DNA of 64,000 bases, from positions 930,001-994,000 of the forward strand of contig NZ_PDIZ01000001.1 of assembly GCF_002563635.1 (NCBI RefSeq), in the 5' to 3' direction. Shown one piece after another: positions 53,573 through 61,977 of this stretch (the first letter of the stretch is position 1; every line of letters begins with the position of its first letter). Source of the stretch: Bacillus sp. es.036 (GTDB lineage Bacteria; Bacillota; Bacilli; Bacillales; Guptibacillaceae). Under the pieces are notes generated by a model that did no database searches, was not told the origin of the DNA, and was given only the letters and a program-made list of their open reading frames with translations. The translations under genes and the position numbers were made by a program.

Positions 53573-54136
53573 TTGGTACCGATTCGCCAGGATGCTTGGT
53601 CGAAAGATGAAGATGTGTTATTAGCTGAGGTTGTCCTACGTCACATTAGAGAATCAAGTACACAACTCGCTGCATTTGAAGAAGTAGGTATGACGCTGTC
53701 TCGAACTCCAGCAGCTTGTGGGTTTCGATGGAATTCGCTTATTCGTAAACAGTATGAGGCGGCGATCACGTTAGCTAAGAAGCAGCGCAAGGAACAGAAA
53801 AAAAACCAAGTGGAAGTGAAAGTAGATTCAGCAGAAGAAGATCGAAGCATCGATTTAATCGATGAAGCCATTAGGCTGTTGATAACATCGAAAACTTATC
53901 TCACTGAAACAAGTAAAAGTGAAGCATCACTACAGGAGGCGCTGGCTGAAAACCTTCAGCTTAAGCAAAATCTTCATCAGTTAGAAAAAGAGTACCTGAC
54001 AGTTCAGGAAGATTATCAATCATTACTAGAAATTATGGAGAAAGCAAGGAAAATGGTGATCTTTCAAGAGGACGATTCAGGAAGTTTACGGTTTCAAATG
54101 GATGCGAACGGCAACTTAGAAAAAATAAAGAAATAG
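53573..54136 (+). CDS. ylbO: RsfA-family Myb-like regulator YlbO
   Basis: 187-aa DNA-binding protein: N-terminal Myb/SANT-like helix-turn-helix (about 1-50, AWSKDEDVLLAEVVLRHIRE, CGFRWNSLIRKQY) and a C-terminal coiled coil (about 115-165). RsfA of B. subtilis tunes sigma-F-dependent forespore genes; YlbO is its sporulation-related paralogue. TTG start with GGGGG upstream. Ends in a terminator shared with ylbP. Confidence 0.83.
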   Translation: MVPIRQDAWSKDEDVLLAEVVLRHIRESSTQLAAFEEVGMTLSRTPAACGFRWNSLIRKQYEAAITLAKKQRKEQKKNQVEVKVDSAEEDRSIDLIDEAIRLLITSKTYLTETSKSEASLQEALAENLQLKQNLHQLEKEYLTVQEDYQSLLEIMEKARKMVIFQEDDSGSLRFQMDANGNLEKIKK

Positions 54137-54160
54137 GAGCGTGTCAGCTCCTATTTCTTC
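54129..54160. terminator. bidirectional terminator ylbO/ylbP
   Basis: AAATAGGAGC (54131-54140), loop GTGTCA, GCTCCTATTT (54147-54156). A and T tracts on both sides. Confidence 0.88.
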
Positions 54161-54161
54161 G

Positions 54162-54635
54162 TTACTCCTGTTCGCTTACGCCTTCAGGATACCATACATA
54201 AGGATTTTCTCCACGATCGCGTTCGGGCTGATAGGTGACTGCTTCAAAGCCCATTTTCTCCCAGAATTCACCTGAACCTTGTCTTGCGTTCGTTTTCACT
54301 GGCAAATTAAAGGTTTTTGCGAAATTCACAAGCGTGGAACCATAATCACGATTATGATATTGCGGAAGTACTTCAAGTTTCCAGAGCTCAAGGTAATCCT
54401 GCGGTGGATCAAAATAGCGATCGTATTTGCCATCGATACGATACAAGCTCATTCTAGCAACAAGCTTATCTCCATAGTAAATACCATAGAATGGAGATTC
54501 GCTATCATTCTCAATGATGTTATCTTGCAGGTCTTCCATCATTGAAAGTTCCTGAATACCAAATTCTTTAAACTTCTTAAACTCCTCGAGAGTTTTGTAA
54601 TTGATTACAAGTGGACGAACTGTCAGATCTACCAT
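54162..54635 (-). CDS. ylbP: GNAT-family acetyltransferase YlbP
   Basis: 157-aa N-acetyltransferase matching B. subtilis YlbP (RPLVINYKTLEEFKKFKEFGIQEL, DPPQDYLELWKLEVLPQYHNRDYG with motif A weakly kept, and FWEKMGFEAVTYQPERDRGENPY). Substrate unknown. Start at ATG 54635 with GGAGGGG 5 nt upstream; TTG 54650 overlaps the ribosome site. Confidence 0.83.
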   Translation of the reverse strand: MVDLTVRPLVINYKTLEEFKKFKEFGIQELSMMEDLQDNIIENDSESPFYGIYYGDKLVARMSLYRIDGKYDRYFDPPQDYLELWKLEVLPQYHNRDYGSTLVNFAKTFNLPVKTNARQGSGEFWEKMGFEAVTYQPERDRGENPYVWYPEGVSEQE

Positions 54636-54862
54636 AGTGGCCCCCTCCAAACATGCTTCTTATTCTCTTAGGTGATTAGAAGTAAAACAACTTCTACCTT
54701 TCTATTATAACCGAAAACACAAAACTTTTCCTTATTTCAAAAAACAAAGTATAAAAGGAATAATTTGAATATTTATTGAAACGTGAAGGTCATTTAATGA
54801 TATGATAAATGTAAGGGTTTTCAAACCTGTTAATTCATTATTGTGGTGAGAGGGGCGATACT

Positions 54863-56200
54863 TTGAAAAAAATCCTAATTGCAAATCGTGGCGAAATTGC
54901 GGAACGAATTATAAGAACATGCAGCAAACTAGGTCTTCAGACGGTTGCTGTTTATTCGAGTGCAGATAAGGATCTTCCATATGTTAAGCAAGCAACAGTC
55001 GCATATGAGATTGGTGACCCGCCTGCAGCAAAGTCATACTTGAATCAGGAGCAAATTCTGAAGGTAGCAAGTGAAGAGAACGTGGACGCGATTCATCCTG
55101 GCTACGGATTTTTATCTGAAAATGCTGCATTTGTAAGGAAAATCAATGAACAGGGAATAACGTTTATTGGCCCTAGCGCAGATGTTGTGGAAGCGATGGG
55201 CGATAAGATTACAGCGAGAAAGACGATGCAGGAAGCTGGTGTACCGGTCGTACCAGGCAGCGGAGAAATTGTGGATGTAGCGGAGGCCGTTGCATTTGCG
55301 AATGAAATCAACTACCCCATTATGTTAAAAGCCGCTGCGGGTGGTGGTGGCATTGGTATGCAGCGTTGTGAAAATGATCAAGAGCTAGAAAAAGCATTCG
55401 TATCGAGTCAAAACCGTGCAAAGGCTTATTTTGGGAACGGAGCGATGTTTGTAGAGAAATTCATTGACGATGCGCGACATATTGAGGTGCAAATTGTAGG
55501 AGACAATCATGGAAACATTGTTCACCTGTATGAGCGAGATTGCTCCATTCAAAGACGAAATCAGAAGGTGTTAGAGGAAGCGCCATCACCATTTTTGTCT
55601 AAAAGCACCCGTATCCAAATAGGAGAAGCTGCTCTACTAGCTGCTAAGCATGTCCAATATACGAATGCTGGAACAGTTGAATTTGTCATGGACAAGGATG
55701 AGAATTTTTATTTTCTAGAGATGAACACTAGATTGCAAGTGGAGCACCCCATTACAGAAGAAACCATTGGTGTCGATTTAGTTGAGTGGCAAATCAACGT
55801 TGCAGAAGGAAAAGCGCTCCCTCTGAAACAGGAAGACATTCAACCTACAGGTCACAGTATTGAGCTTAGACTATATGCAGAAGACCCAACTTCCTTTATG
55901 CCTTCACCTGGAAAGATTGAAACGCTCCATTTTCCTAAAATGGAAGGAGTCCGGATTGATTCAGGTTATGAAAGCGGCTCAACCGTTTCCCCATTCTATG
56001 ATCCGATGATTGCGAAAATCATTGTATCAGGCTCAAGTCGCGAAGAAGCGATTAAACGATGTACAGATTTCTTTACTTCATTTTCGCTGACGGGGATCAA
56101 GCATAATGGACCACTTTTTGCCCAATTACTTAAAGAAGAGAATTTTCAACAGGGGAAATATTCAACGTCTTATCTATCAAAAATTCTTGTCAAAAAATAA
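54863..56200 (+). CDS. biotin carboxylase subunit of an acyl-CoA carboxylase
   Basis: 445-aa AccC-type biotin carboxylase that uses ATP and bicarbonate to carboxylate biotin on the neighbouring carrier protein. ATP-grasp features: KAAAGGGGIGMQRC near 153, HIEVQIVGDNHGN near 203, and EFVMDKDENFYFLEMNTRLQVEHPITE near 265-292. TTG start with GAGAGGGG upstream. First gene of a three-gene operon; the cell also needs the housekeeping AccBC elsewhere, so this is a second, specialised carboxylase. Confidence 0.88.
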   Translation: MKKILIANRGEIAERIIRTCSKLGLQTVAVYSSADKDLPYVKQATVAYEIGDPPAAKSYLNQEQILKVASEENVDAIHPGYGFLSENAAFVRKINEQGITFIGPSADVVEAMGDKITARKTMQEAGVPVVPGSGEIVDVAEAVAFANEINYPIMLKAAAGGGGIGMQRCENDQELEKAFVSSQNRAKAYFGNGAMFVEKFIDDARHIEVQIVGDNHGNIVHLYERDCSIQRRNQKVLEEAPSPFLSKSTRIQIGEAALLAAKHVQYTNAGTVEFVMDKDENFYFLEMNTRLQVEHPITEETIGVDLVEWQINVAEGKALPLKQEDIQPTGHSIELRLYAEDPTSFMPSPGKIETLHFPKMEGVRIDSGYESGSTVSPFYDPMIAKIIVSGSSREEAIKRCTDFFTSFSLTGIKHNGPLFAQLLKEENFQQGKYSTSYLSKILVKK

Positions 56201-56224
56201 TACGACTGAAAAGGAATGATGAAC

Positions 56225-56437
56225 ATGCAAGAAATTAAAGCATCAATGGCGGGAACAGTTTTAAATGTAATGGTCGGCGAAGGAGATGCGGTTACAGCAG
56301 GACAAGAACTCGTTATGCTTGAATCGATGAAAATGGAAATTCCGATTGAAGGTGTGGAAGAAGGAACGGTTGCAGAGGTTAAAGTGAATGTTGGCGATTT
56401 TGTAAACGAAGGCGATGTACTCGTTACGGTAAAGTAA
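56225..56437 (+). CDS. biotin carboxyl carrier protein (single domain)
   Basis: 70-aa biotinyl domain and nothing else: biotin lysine K36 in ESMKME, with the usual GEGDAV and VGDFVNEGDVLV turns. Start chosen at ATG 56225 (AAGGA 9 nt upstream); ATGs at 56216 and 56219 are possible. It carries carboxybiotin between the upstream carboxylase and the downstream transferase, as YngHB does in B. subtilis. Confidence 0.87.
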   Translation: MQEIKASMAGTVLNVMVGEGDAVTAGQELVMLESMKMEIPIEGVEEGTVAEVKVNVGDFVNEGDVLVTVK

Positions 56438-56491
56438 GCGTGTGTTCTGAACGAGCGCTCGATCTAACCCTAACAGAAGGAGGAGTTTTCA

Positions 56492-58024
56492 ATGAATCAT
56501 CTAGAAGAGCTTTTATCGTCTAGAGCATCAGAGGTTGAGTCTGGCGGTGCTGAGAAATATCATGAGAAGTTAAAAGAATCAAACAAACTTTTTGTGCGTG
56601 ATCGTCTGAAGCTTCTGTTTGATAATGGCGATTATATGGAAGACGGAAAATTTGCAAACCACCTTGCTAAAGATCTACCAGCAGACGGTGTTGTAACAGC
56701 GATTGGTAGCGTGAATGGTGAAAAGGTATGCGTGATGGCAAATGATTCCACTGTTAAAGCTGGCTCATGGGGAGCGCGTACAGTGGAAAAGATTATTCGC
56801 ATTCAAGAGACAGCGATGAACCTTAAAGTGCCTCTTTTGTATCTAGTGGATTCAGCTGGAGCGCGTATTACGGATCAGTTAGAAATGTTCCCGAATCGTC
56901 GCGGAGCCGGAAGGATTTTTCATAATCAAGTAAAAATGTCTGGGATGGTGCCGCAAGTTTGTTTGTTATTTGGTCCATCAGCGGCAGGTGGTGCTTACAT
57001 ACCGGCATTCTGTGACATCGTAATCATGGTGGATAAAAATGCTTCCATGTATCTCGGCTCTCCGAGAATGGCTGAAAAAGTGATCGGTGAAAAAGTGACG
57101 TTAGAACAAATGGGTGGTGCGCGGATGCACTGCAGTACAAGTGGGTGCGGCGATGTTCTTGCTGATAATGAAGAGCATGCAATCGAACTTGGAAGAAGCT
57201 ATCTAAGTTATTTTCCGGGGAATTTCCATAAGCAACCGCCTCATCTAGAAGGGAAACTTCCTTCACTTGAAAAATCAATTAGCGAGATTGTTCCTGAAAA
57301 TCAAAATGCGCCATTCAATATGTATGATTTAATCGATGCACTCGTTGATAAGGAAAGTTTTTTTGAAATGAAAAAGCTGTTTGCCGCGGAATTAATTACA
57401 GGCTTTGCAAGAATTGATGGACGAGTTGTTGGGTTGATTGCAAACCAGCCTAAAGTAAAGGGTGGCGTGCTTTTTGTTGATTCAGCCGATAAAGGAGCTA
57501 AATTTATTCAGCTCTGCGATGCATATCATATTCCGCTTATTTTTCTTGCGGACGTCCCGGGCTTTATGATTGGAACGAAAGTAGAAAGTGCTGGCATTAT
57601 TAGACATGGGGCGAAACTAATTGCGGCAATGAGTTCGGCGACCGTTCCGAAAATTTCGGTTGTTGTTAGAAAGGCTTATGGGGCAGGCTTGTATGCCATG
57701 GCTGGTCCTGCATTTGAGCCGGATTGTTGCATTGCGCTTCCAACTGCCCAAATTGCTGTAATGGGCCCTGAGGCGGCTGTGAACGCTGTATATGCGAATA
57801 AGATCAATGCAATTGAGGATCCAAAGGAACGGATCGAATATGTGAAAGAAAAACATCAGGAGTACAAAGAGCACATTGACATTTATAAACTAGCATCGGA
57901 GTTAATTGTTGATGATATTGTGCCTGGAAGTGAACTACGTCATGTGTTAGTCGAGCGATTAAGTTACTATGAATCGAAAGAAGTGGAAGCACCATCTAAA
58001 AAACATCCGGTCTATCCGGTATAA
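56492..58024 (+). CDS. acyl-CoA carboxylase carboxyltransferase subunit (propionyl/methylcrotonyl-type)
   Basis: 510-aa carboxyltransferase with both crotonase-fold halves in one chain, as in propionyl-CoA or methylcrotonyl-CoA carboxylase beta subunits. Visible are the first acyl-CoA-binding region (FGPSAAGGAYIPAFCDI), SGCGDVLADNEEHAI, and the second half with PGFMIGTKVESAGIIRHGAK and the GPEAAVNAV block. AGGAGG precedes the ATG. Substrate among propionyl-, methylcrotonyl- or other acyl-CoAs cannot be fixed from sequence alone. Closes the operon. Confidence 0.87.
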   Translation: MNHLEELLSSRASEVESGGAEKYHEKLKESNKLFVRDRLKLLFDNGDYMEDGKFANHLAKDLPADGVVTAIGSVNGEKVCVMANDSTVKAGSWGARTVEKIIRIQETAMNLKVPLLYLVDSAGARITDQLEMFPNRRGAGRIFHNQVKMSGMVPQVCLLFGPSAAGGAYIPAFCDIVIMVDKNASMYLGSPRMAEKVIGEKVTLEQMGGARMHCSTSGCGDVLADNEEHAIELGRSYLSYFPGNFHKQPPHLEGKLPSLEKSISEIVPENQNAPFNMYDLIDALVDKESFFEMKKLFAAELITGFARIDGRVVGLIANQPKVKGGVLFVDSADKGAKFIQLCDAYHIPLIFLADVPGFMIGTKVESAGIIRHGAKLIAAMSSATVPKISVVVRKAYGAGLYAMAGPAFEPDCCIALPTAQIAVMGPEAAVNAVYANKINAIEDPKERIEYVKEKHQEYKEHIDIYKLASELIVDDIVPGSELRHVLVERLSYYESKEVEAPSKKHPVYPV

Positions 58025-58031
58025 AATGCTG

Positions 58032-58067
58032 AAAATCCCTTAACTTAACTGTTAAGGGATTTTTTTC
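58032..58067 (+). terminator. terminator of the acyl-CoA carboxylase operon
   Basis: AAATCCCTTAAC, loop TTAACT, GTTAAGGGATTT then T run. Confidence 0.94.
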
Positions 58068-58131
58068 TCATCAACATGATGAACCTGTGCTAAACTTTAA
58101 AATAAAGACTCACGATAAGGTGGGGGAGAAG

Positions 58132-59013
58132 TTGAACGTAACGATAATTGGAGCGGGGTCAATTGGATTACTAGTGGCTGCGAAGCTTGCTATGAATGGC
58201 CAAGTAGTGACAGTTATATGTCGTCGCAAATATCAGGCTGATCAGCTCAGCAAAGGCATTAACTACATAAATAGACGCAAGACTCAGTGCGTCAAAGTAC
58301 AGGCAACACATCTTCTGTCGTCAAAAAAAACGGATTTACTCATTGTGGCAGTCAAGTCAAATCAGGTTCCGTCTGTGCTGTCGTTGATTCAAGAAGTGTA
58401 TCAAGATTCGAATTTGCCGGATATCCTTTTTATTCAAAATGGGATGAGGCATCTTTCCTATATTAAGTTGTTGCATCATAATGTTCTTGTCGGGGTAGTC
58501 GAACATGGTGCGTTAAAGATCGATGAAAGAACAGTTGAACATACTGGTGATGGAATTATTAGAATGAGCGCTTATTCAGGTGTTCCCAAGGTGCTAACTG
58601 CGCTTTCTAGCGAAGATTTTCCGGTTCATTACGAACATGACTGGTACGAGATGCTTGCGAGAAAATTAGTCATAAACTGCGCGATTAATCCACTTAGTAG
58701 TATATATGGTGTTTTAAATGGAGAGCTTTTGCAAAATGCAAGGTTTTATAGTCTGATGAGAGAATTAGTAAAAGAAGCTTGCGAAGTTCTCGAGTTAGAA
58801 TTTGAACGGTCATGGAATGATGTGCAACTCGTATGCAGAAAGACGAGCGCGAATACGTCTTCGATGCTCGCAGATATACAAGCTGGAAGATTAACCGAAA
58901 TCGATGCAATCACAGGATACGTACTAAAAGAAGCGGAGACACGGGGGAAATATGTTCCTTTTTCAAGGTTTGTCTTTGATAGCGTGAAGGGTCTTGAGAT
59001 GGTAACGAGATAG
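58132..59013 (+). CDS. panE: 2-dehydropantoate 2-reductase (ketopantoate reductase)
   Basis: NADPH-dependent reductase of pantothenate synthesis, or a related 2-hydroxyacid dehydrogenase; B. subtilis has panE (YlbQ) at this place. 293 aa: Rossmann motif GAGSIG (about 7-12), the conserved Lys and Asn in AVKSNQ and IQNG, and the C-terminal helical domain with KLVINCAINPLSSIYG. TTG start at 58132, with AAGGTGG 7 nt upstream. The next gene follows after 18 nt. Confidence 0.83.
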   Translation: MNVTIIGAGSIGLLVAAKLAMNGQVVTVICRRKYQADQLSKGINYINRRKTQCVKVQATHLLSSKKTDLLIVAVKSNQVPSVLSLIQEVYQDSNLPDILFIQNGMRHLSYIKLLHHNVLVGVVEHGALKIDERTVEHTGDGIIRMSAYSGVPKVLTALSSEDFPVHYEHDWYEMLARKLVINCAINPLSSIYGVLNGELLQNARFYSLMRELVKEACEVLELEFERSWNDVQLVCRKTSANTSSMLADIQAGRLTEIDAITGYVLKEAETRGKYVPFSRFVFDSVKGLEMVTR

Positions 59014-59031
59014 AGAAGGGAGTCTCATGAA

Positions 59032-59415
59032 ATGGAAAACCTCTTATCATGGATTGTAGCAACGGCTGTAACAGCCCCACTGCTCGCATGGTACCTGGTC
59101 TATATTATTACGGTAAAAATGACACGAAAGAAAAAATTCTCTTTTCGTCTTGCAGTAGATCTTTCTACAATCTTTTTTATTTTAAGCGTCCATTTTATTC
59201 TAATAGAATTAGTTGGAAAGTCTTTTCTATGGGTTATTTTATTAATGATTATTGGAGCTGCAGGAGCCTTTACGATTCTGCATTGGAAAACGAAAGATGA
59301 CATTCACATTCATAAAGTGATAAAAGGCGCGTGGCGATTTAACTTTCTATTGTTCTCTACAGGGTATGTTGTTCTATTGCTTATTGGGTTAGTTCACCGA
59401 ATTATTTCGGTCTAA
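59032..59415 (+). CDS. DUF3397 family membrane protein
   Basis: 127-aa membrane protein with four hydrophobic segments (about 8-27, 42-62, 65-84, 104-124) and a basic loop (KMTRKKKFSFR). Resembles the DUF3397 family found next to bshC in other bacilli. Function unknown. Probably co-transcribed with panE. Confidence 0.7.
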   Translation: MENLLSWIVATAVTAPLLAWYLVYIITVKMTRKKKFSFRLAVDLSTIFFILSVHFILIELVGKSFLWVILLMIIGAAGAFTILHWKTKDDIHIHKVIKGAWRFNFLLFSTGYVVLLLIGLVHRIISV

Positions 59416-59517
59416 CTCATAAGCTTTTTTTTTGGTAGCGATGAGGAAGTTTGATATACTAACAAAGGATTAAATAGGCGGATTTCAGTAACGGTGTCAA
59501 GAAAGGAAGAAATATTA

Positions 59518-61140
59518 ATGAGACTCAAAGAAACATTCCTTCCAGGATCAAATGTCATTGCGGCAGATTATATCGCTGAGAAAACAACGCTCTCAGCTTT
59601 TTTTGACTATACATATCAGCATGATTCCTCGTATGAAGAGCGTTACAAAGAGTTAATGGAACGTCATCAAGATCGTACGAATTTAACGGAACACTTGATG
59701 GGGTTTAATGAGAAATTTGAAGCTGAAGGACCTGCGCTTAGAAATATCGAGCGTTTACAACAATCAGAATCGGTCACAGTTGTTGCCGGACAACAGGCTG
59801 GCGTGTTAACTGGTCCTCTTTATACGATCAATAAAGCGATATCGGTCATTAAATTAGCAGAAGAGAAAGAACGAAAGCTCGGGGTACCTGTTATACCTAT
59901 TTTTTGGGTAGCGGGGGAAGATCATGATTATCATGAAGTGAATCATATTTATTCGTATGATGAAGGACGCGAGCGTAAAGAAGCAGTGCCTCAAAAACAA
60001 ATGACCAAGCAGGCATTATCCGATATATCGCTTGATCATGACGCGATGAACACTTGGACGCGTGACATGCTCAAACGATTTGGGGAAACATCATATACGA
60101 AAGAGATACAAGCGTTTCTTGAAGGAGTAACAGAGAAGTCAACTACTTACGTGGAGCATTTTTGTTACATCATGACAAAGCTTTTTTCAAAGCATGGACT
60201 TGTGCTCGTAGATTCAGGTAACCGAGATTTTCGCCAGCTTCAGACGGACGCGTTTAAAAAAATGATTCATCAAAACGAAACAATCAATGAAGCGGTTTTA
60301 ACCCAGGCGGCTCGTCTTCGTGAAGAAAATTATCCAATTGGTGTTGACCTTGATGACCAACAAGCAAATTTATTTGTAAAGGTAAATGGCGAGCGAATCT
60401 TACTAGAACGACTAAACGGAAGATTTGAGGGAAAAACGGCTTCCGTTTCATTCTCGAAAGAAGAACTGCTTGATTTAGCGGAACGTCAACCGGAAGATTT
60501 AAGTAACAATGTTGTGACGCGACCGATCATGCAGGATTTAATGTTTCCTGTGCTAGGATTTGTGGCTGGACCGGGTGAACTTGCCTACTGGGCTTTACTG
60601 AAGCCTGCTTTTCATACTTTTGGAATAAAAATGCCTGTCATCGTGCCGCGACTTACATTTACGTTTGTGGAGCGACATATTCAAAAGTATGTCGCTGACC
60701 TCTCCTTATCAGATGATGAAATCCTAAAGTCAGGGATCGATCACTCAAAAGAGGCCTATATGCGCCAGTTAGATGATGTAGGGATTGGGACCACATTTAA
60801 CGATGCTAAGTTAAAAGTGGAGGAAATTCATCAAAACCTTCGTGATTTAACAGAATCTGTTGATCGCGGACTTGATCGCTTTGCGGAAAAGAATGGCCGG
60901 TTTCTTCAAAGACAGCTTGATCTTCTTCAACAAAAACTCTATCATTCACTCGAATACCAGCATGAAAATACGTTGGCTAAATTCGATGAGGTGGGATTTG
61001 CATTAAAACCTAACGGCGCTCCCCAAGAGCGAAAGTGGAATGCTGTCTATTATTTAAATTGGCATGGTTTGGATTTTGTGGATCAAATGATGGATCTGGA
61101 GCTTCCCTTTAATGATCAGCATAAGGTGATTTATCTTTAG
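59518..61140 (+). CDS. bshC: bacillithiol synthesis cysteine-adding enzyme BshC
   Basis: Last enzyme of bacillithiol synthesis, joining cysteine to glucosaminyl-malate (YllA in B. subtilis). 540 aa: Rossmann-like core with VVAGQQAGVLTGPLYTINKAI near 82-102 and PVIPIFWVAGEDHDYHEVNHI near 130, then a coiled-coil arm (about 410-475) and LNWHGLDFVDQM near the C-terminus. Start set at ATG 59518, with AAAGGAAG 9 nt upstream; GTG 59494 precedes the site. Confidence 0.92.
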   Translation: MRLKETFLPGSNVIAADYIAEKTTLSAFFDYTYQHDSSYEERYKELMERHQDRTNLTEHLMGFNEKFEAEGPALRNIERLQQSESVTVVAGQQAGVLTGPLYTINKAISVIKLAEEKERKLGVPVIPIFWVAGEDHDYHEVNHIYSYDEGRERKEAVPQKQMTKQALSDISLDHDAMNTWTRDMLKRFGETSYTKEIQAFLEGVTEKSTTYVEHFCYIMTKLFSKHGLVLVDSGNRDFRQLQTDAFKKMIHQNETINEAVLTQAARLREENYPIGVDLDDQQANLFVKVNGERILLERLNGRFEGKTASVSFSKEELLDLAERQPEDLSNNVVTRPIMQDLMFPVLGFVAGPGELAYWALLKPAFHTFGIKMPVIVPRLTFTFVERHIQKYVADLSLSDDEILKSGIDHSKEAYMRQLDDVGIGTTFNDAKLKVEEIHQNLRDLTESVDRGLDRFAEKNGRFLQRQLDLLQQKLYHSLEYQHENTLAKFDEVGFALKPNGAPQERKWNAVYYLNWHGLDFVDQMMDLELPFNDQHKVIYL

Positions 61141-61188
61141 AGGATAGAAGGGACAGGAGCGGTTATTTCGATTCCTAACCATATAGTT

Positions 61189-61222
61189 GAAAAGCTGCCG
61201 GAGGATTCTGGCAGCTTTTTTT
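61189..61222 (+). terminator. terminator of bshC
   Basis: AAAAGCTGCCGG, short loop, CTGGCAGC then seven T. Confidence 0.92.
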
Positions 61223-61224
61223 AG

Positions 61225-61316
61225 TTTGGCCAATATAGTTGAGATTTGGCCAATAAAAAAGGGTTTTAGCTAATATAATTCGTATTTGGCCAATATCCTC
61301 TGAAATTGGCCAATAT
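61225..61316. repeat. array of five palindromic TTGGCCAA sites at 20-bp period
   Basis: TTTGGCCAATAT-like units start at 61225, 61245, 61265, 61285 and 61305, exactly 20 bp apart. The 8-bp core is TTGGCCAA in four units and TTAGCTAA in the third, a double change that keeps the palindrome. The 8-nt spacers are unrelated. It lies between the bshC terminator and another hairpin terminator, in the 370 bp before mraZ that hold no ORF. Confidence 0.9.
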
Positions 61317-61354
61317 AACACGATGGGGCATCGTTTCATTCGACAAATAGCGGG

Positions 61355-61369
61355 GGGTGACAGGCACCC
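61355..61369. repeat. GGGTG-ACAGG-CACCC element
   Basis: A 15-bp hairpin-forming sequence. Its core GGTGACAGGCACC is one I recall as frequent in intergenic regions of Bacillaceae, so it may mark an old dispersed repeat. Confidence 0.4.
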
Positions 61370-61395
61370 GCGGAGAAAACCAAATATTTTTAAAG

Positions 61396-61424
61396 AAAAA
61401 TCCTGCTGAACAGCAGGATTTTTG
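61396..61424 (+). terminator. isolated hairpin terminator upstream of mraZ
   Basis: AAAAATCCTGCTG, loop AA, CAGCAGGATTTTT. A textbook terminator with no gene before it, since bshC already ended at 61222; it implies a transcript from the repeat region or a safeguard against read-through into the division cluster. Confidence 0.85.
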
Positions 61425-61428
61425 TGTT

Positions 61429-61495
61429 GTGGTACGAATTAATTTTTTAGTGGTGAAAAGTGGGGAGTTGTGGTAACTTAGAGGTAGAAAGTGGG
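61429..61495 (+). promoter_or_regulatory. MraZ-type operator repeats
   Basis: GTGGT/GTGGG pentamers at 61450, 61460 and 61470 form three direct repeats with 10-bp period, the pattern bound by MraZ upstream of its own gene. Further copies lie 21 bp to either side (61429 and 61491). Expected to mediate autoregulation of the mraZ-rsmH-ftsL-pbpB cluster. Confidence 0.75.
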
Positions 61496-61511
61496 AGAGG
61501 TGGATGGAGCC

Positions 61512-61943
61512 ATGTTTATGGGGGAATATCAACATACTGTTGATGAAAAAGGCAGAATGATTATTCCCGCTAAGTTCCGTGAAGAACTTGGAGATAGCTT
61601 CGTCCTCACCCGCGGGTTAGATAAATGTATCTTCGGCTACCCAATGACCGAATGGGAAGTTCTTGAAGAGAAAATGAAATCACTCCCTTTTACAAAGAAA
61701 GATGCTCGTGCTTTTACCCGATTCTTTTTCTCAGGTGCAACTGAATGCCAACTGGATAAACAGGGCAGGGTAAATATTGCCGGAACATTACGCCAGTATG
61801 CAGGGCTTGAGAAAGAGTGCGTTGTAATTGGTGTTTCAAATCGATTAGAAATTTGGGACAAAGCGGTCTGGGAAGAGTATTTCAATGCATCAGAAGATTC
61901 TTTCTCTGAAATCGCGGAAAGTATGATGGATTTCGATTTGTAG
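61512..61943 (+). CDS. mraZ: transcriptional regulator MraZ
   Basis: 143-aa protein made of two AbrB-like swapped-hairpin domains that assembles into rings and represses the division and cell-wall cluster by binding repeats in front of itself. Each half carries the [12 protein letters not shown] / [12 protein letters not shown] motif. Start at ATG 61512 (MFMGEYQH, as in B. subtilis), with AGAGGTGG 8 nt upstream; the frame is open back to 61491. First gene of the cluster. Confidence 0.96.
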   Translation: MFMGEYQHTVDEKGRMIIPAKFREELGDSFVLTRGLDKCIFGYPMTEWEVLEEKMKSLPFTKKDARAFTRFFFSGATECQLDKQGRVNIAGTLRQYAGLEKECVVIGVSNRLEIWDKAVWEEYFNASEDSFSEIAESMMDFDL

Positions 61944-61977
61944 AAGGTCAATATGGAATGAAGGTTAAGGTGTCGCT

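Noticed and set aside
61225-61316. CRISPR array
   Set aside because: The constant part is only 8-12 bp and palindromic, spacers are 8 nt, and no cas genes are in the window.
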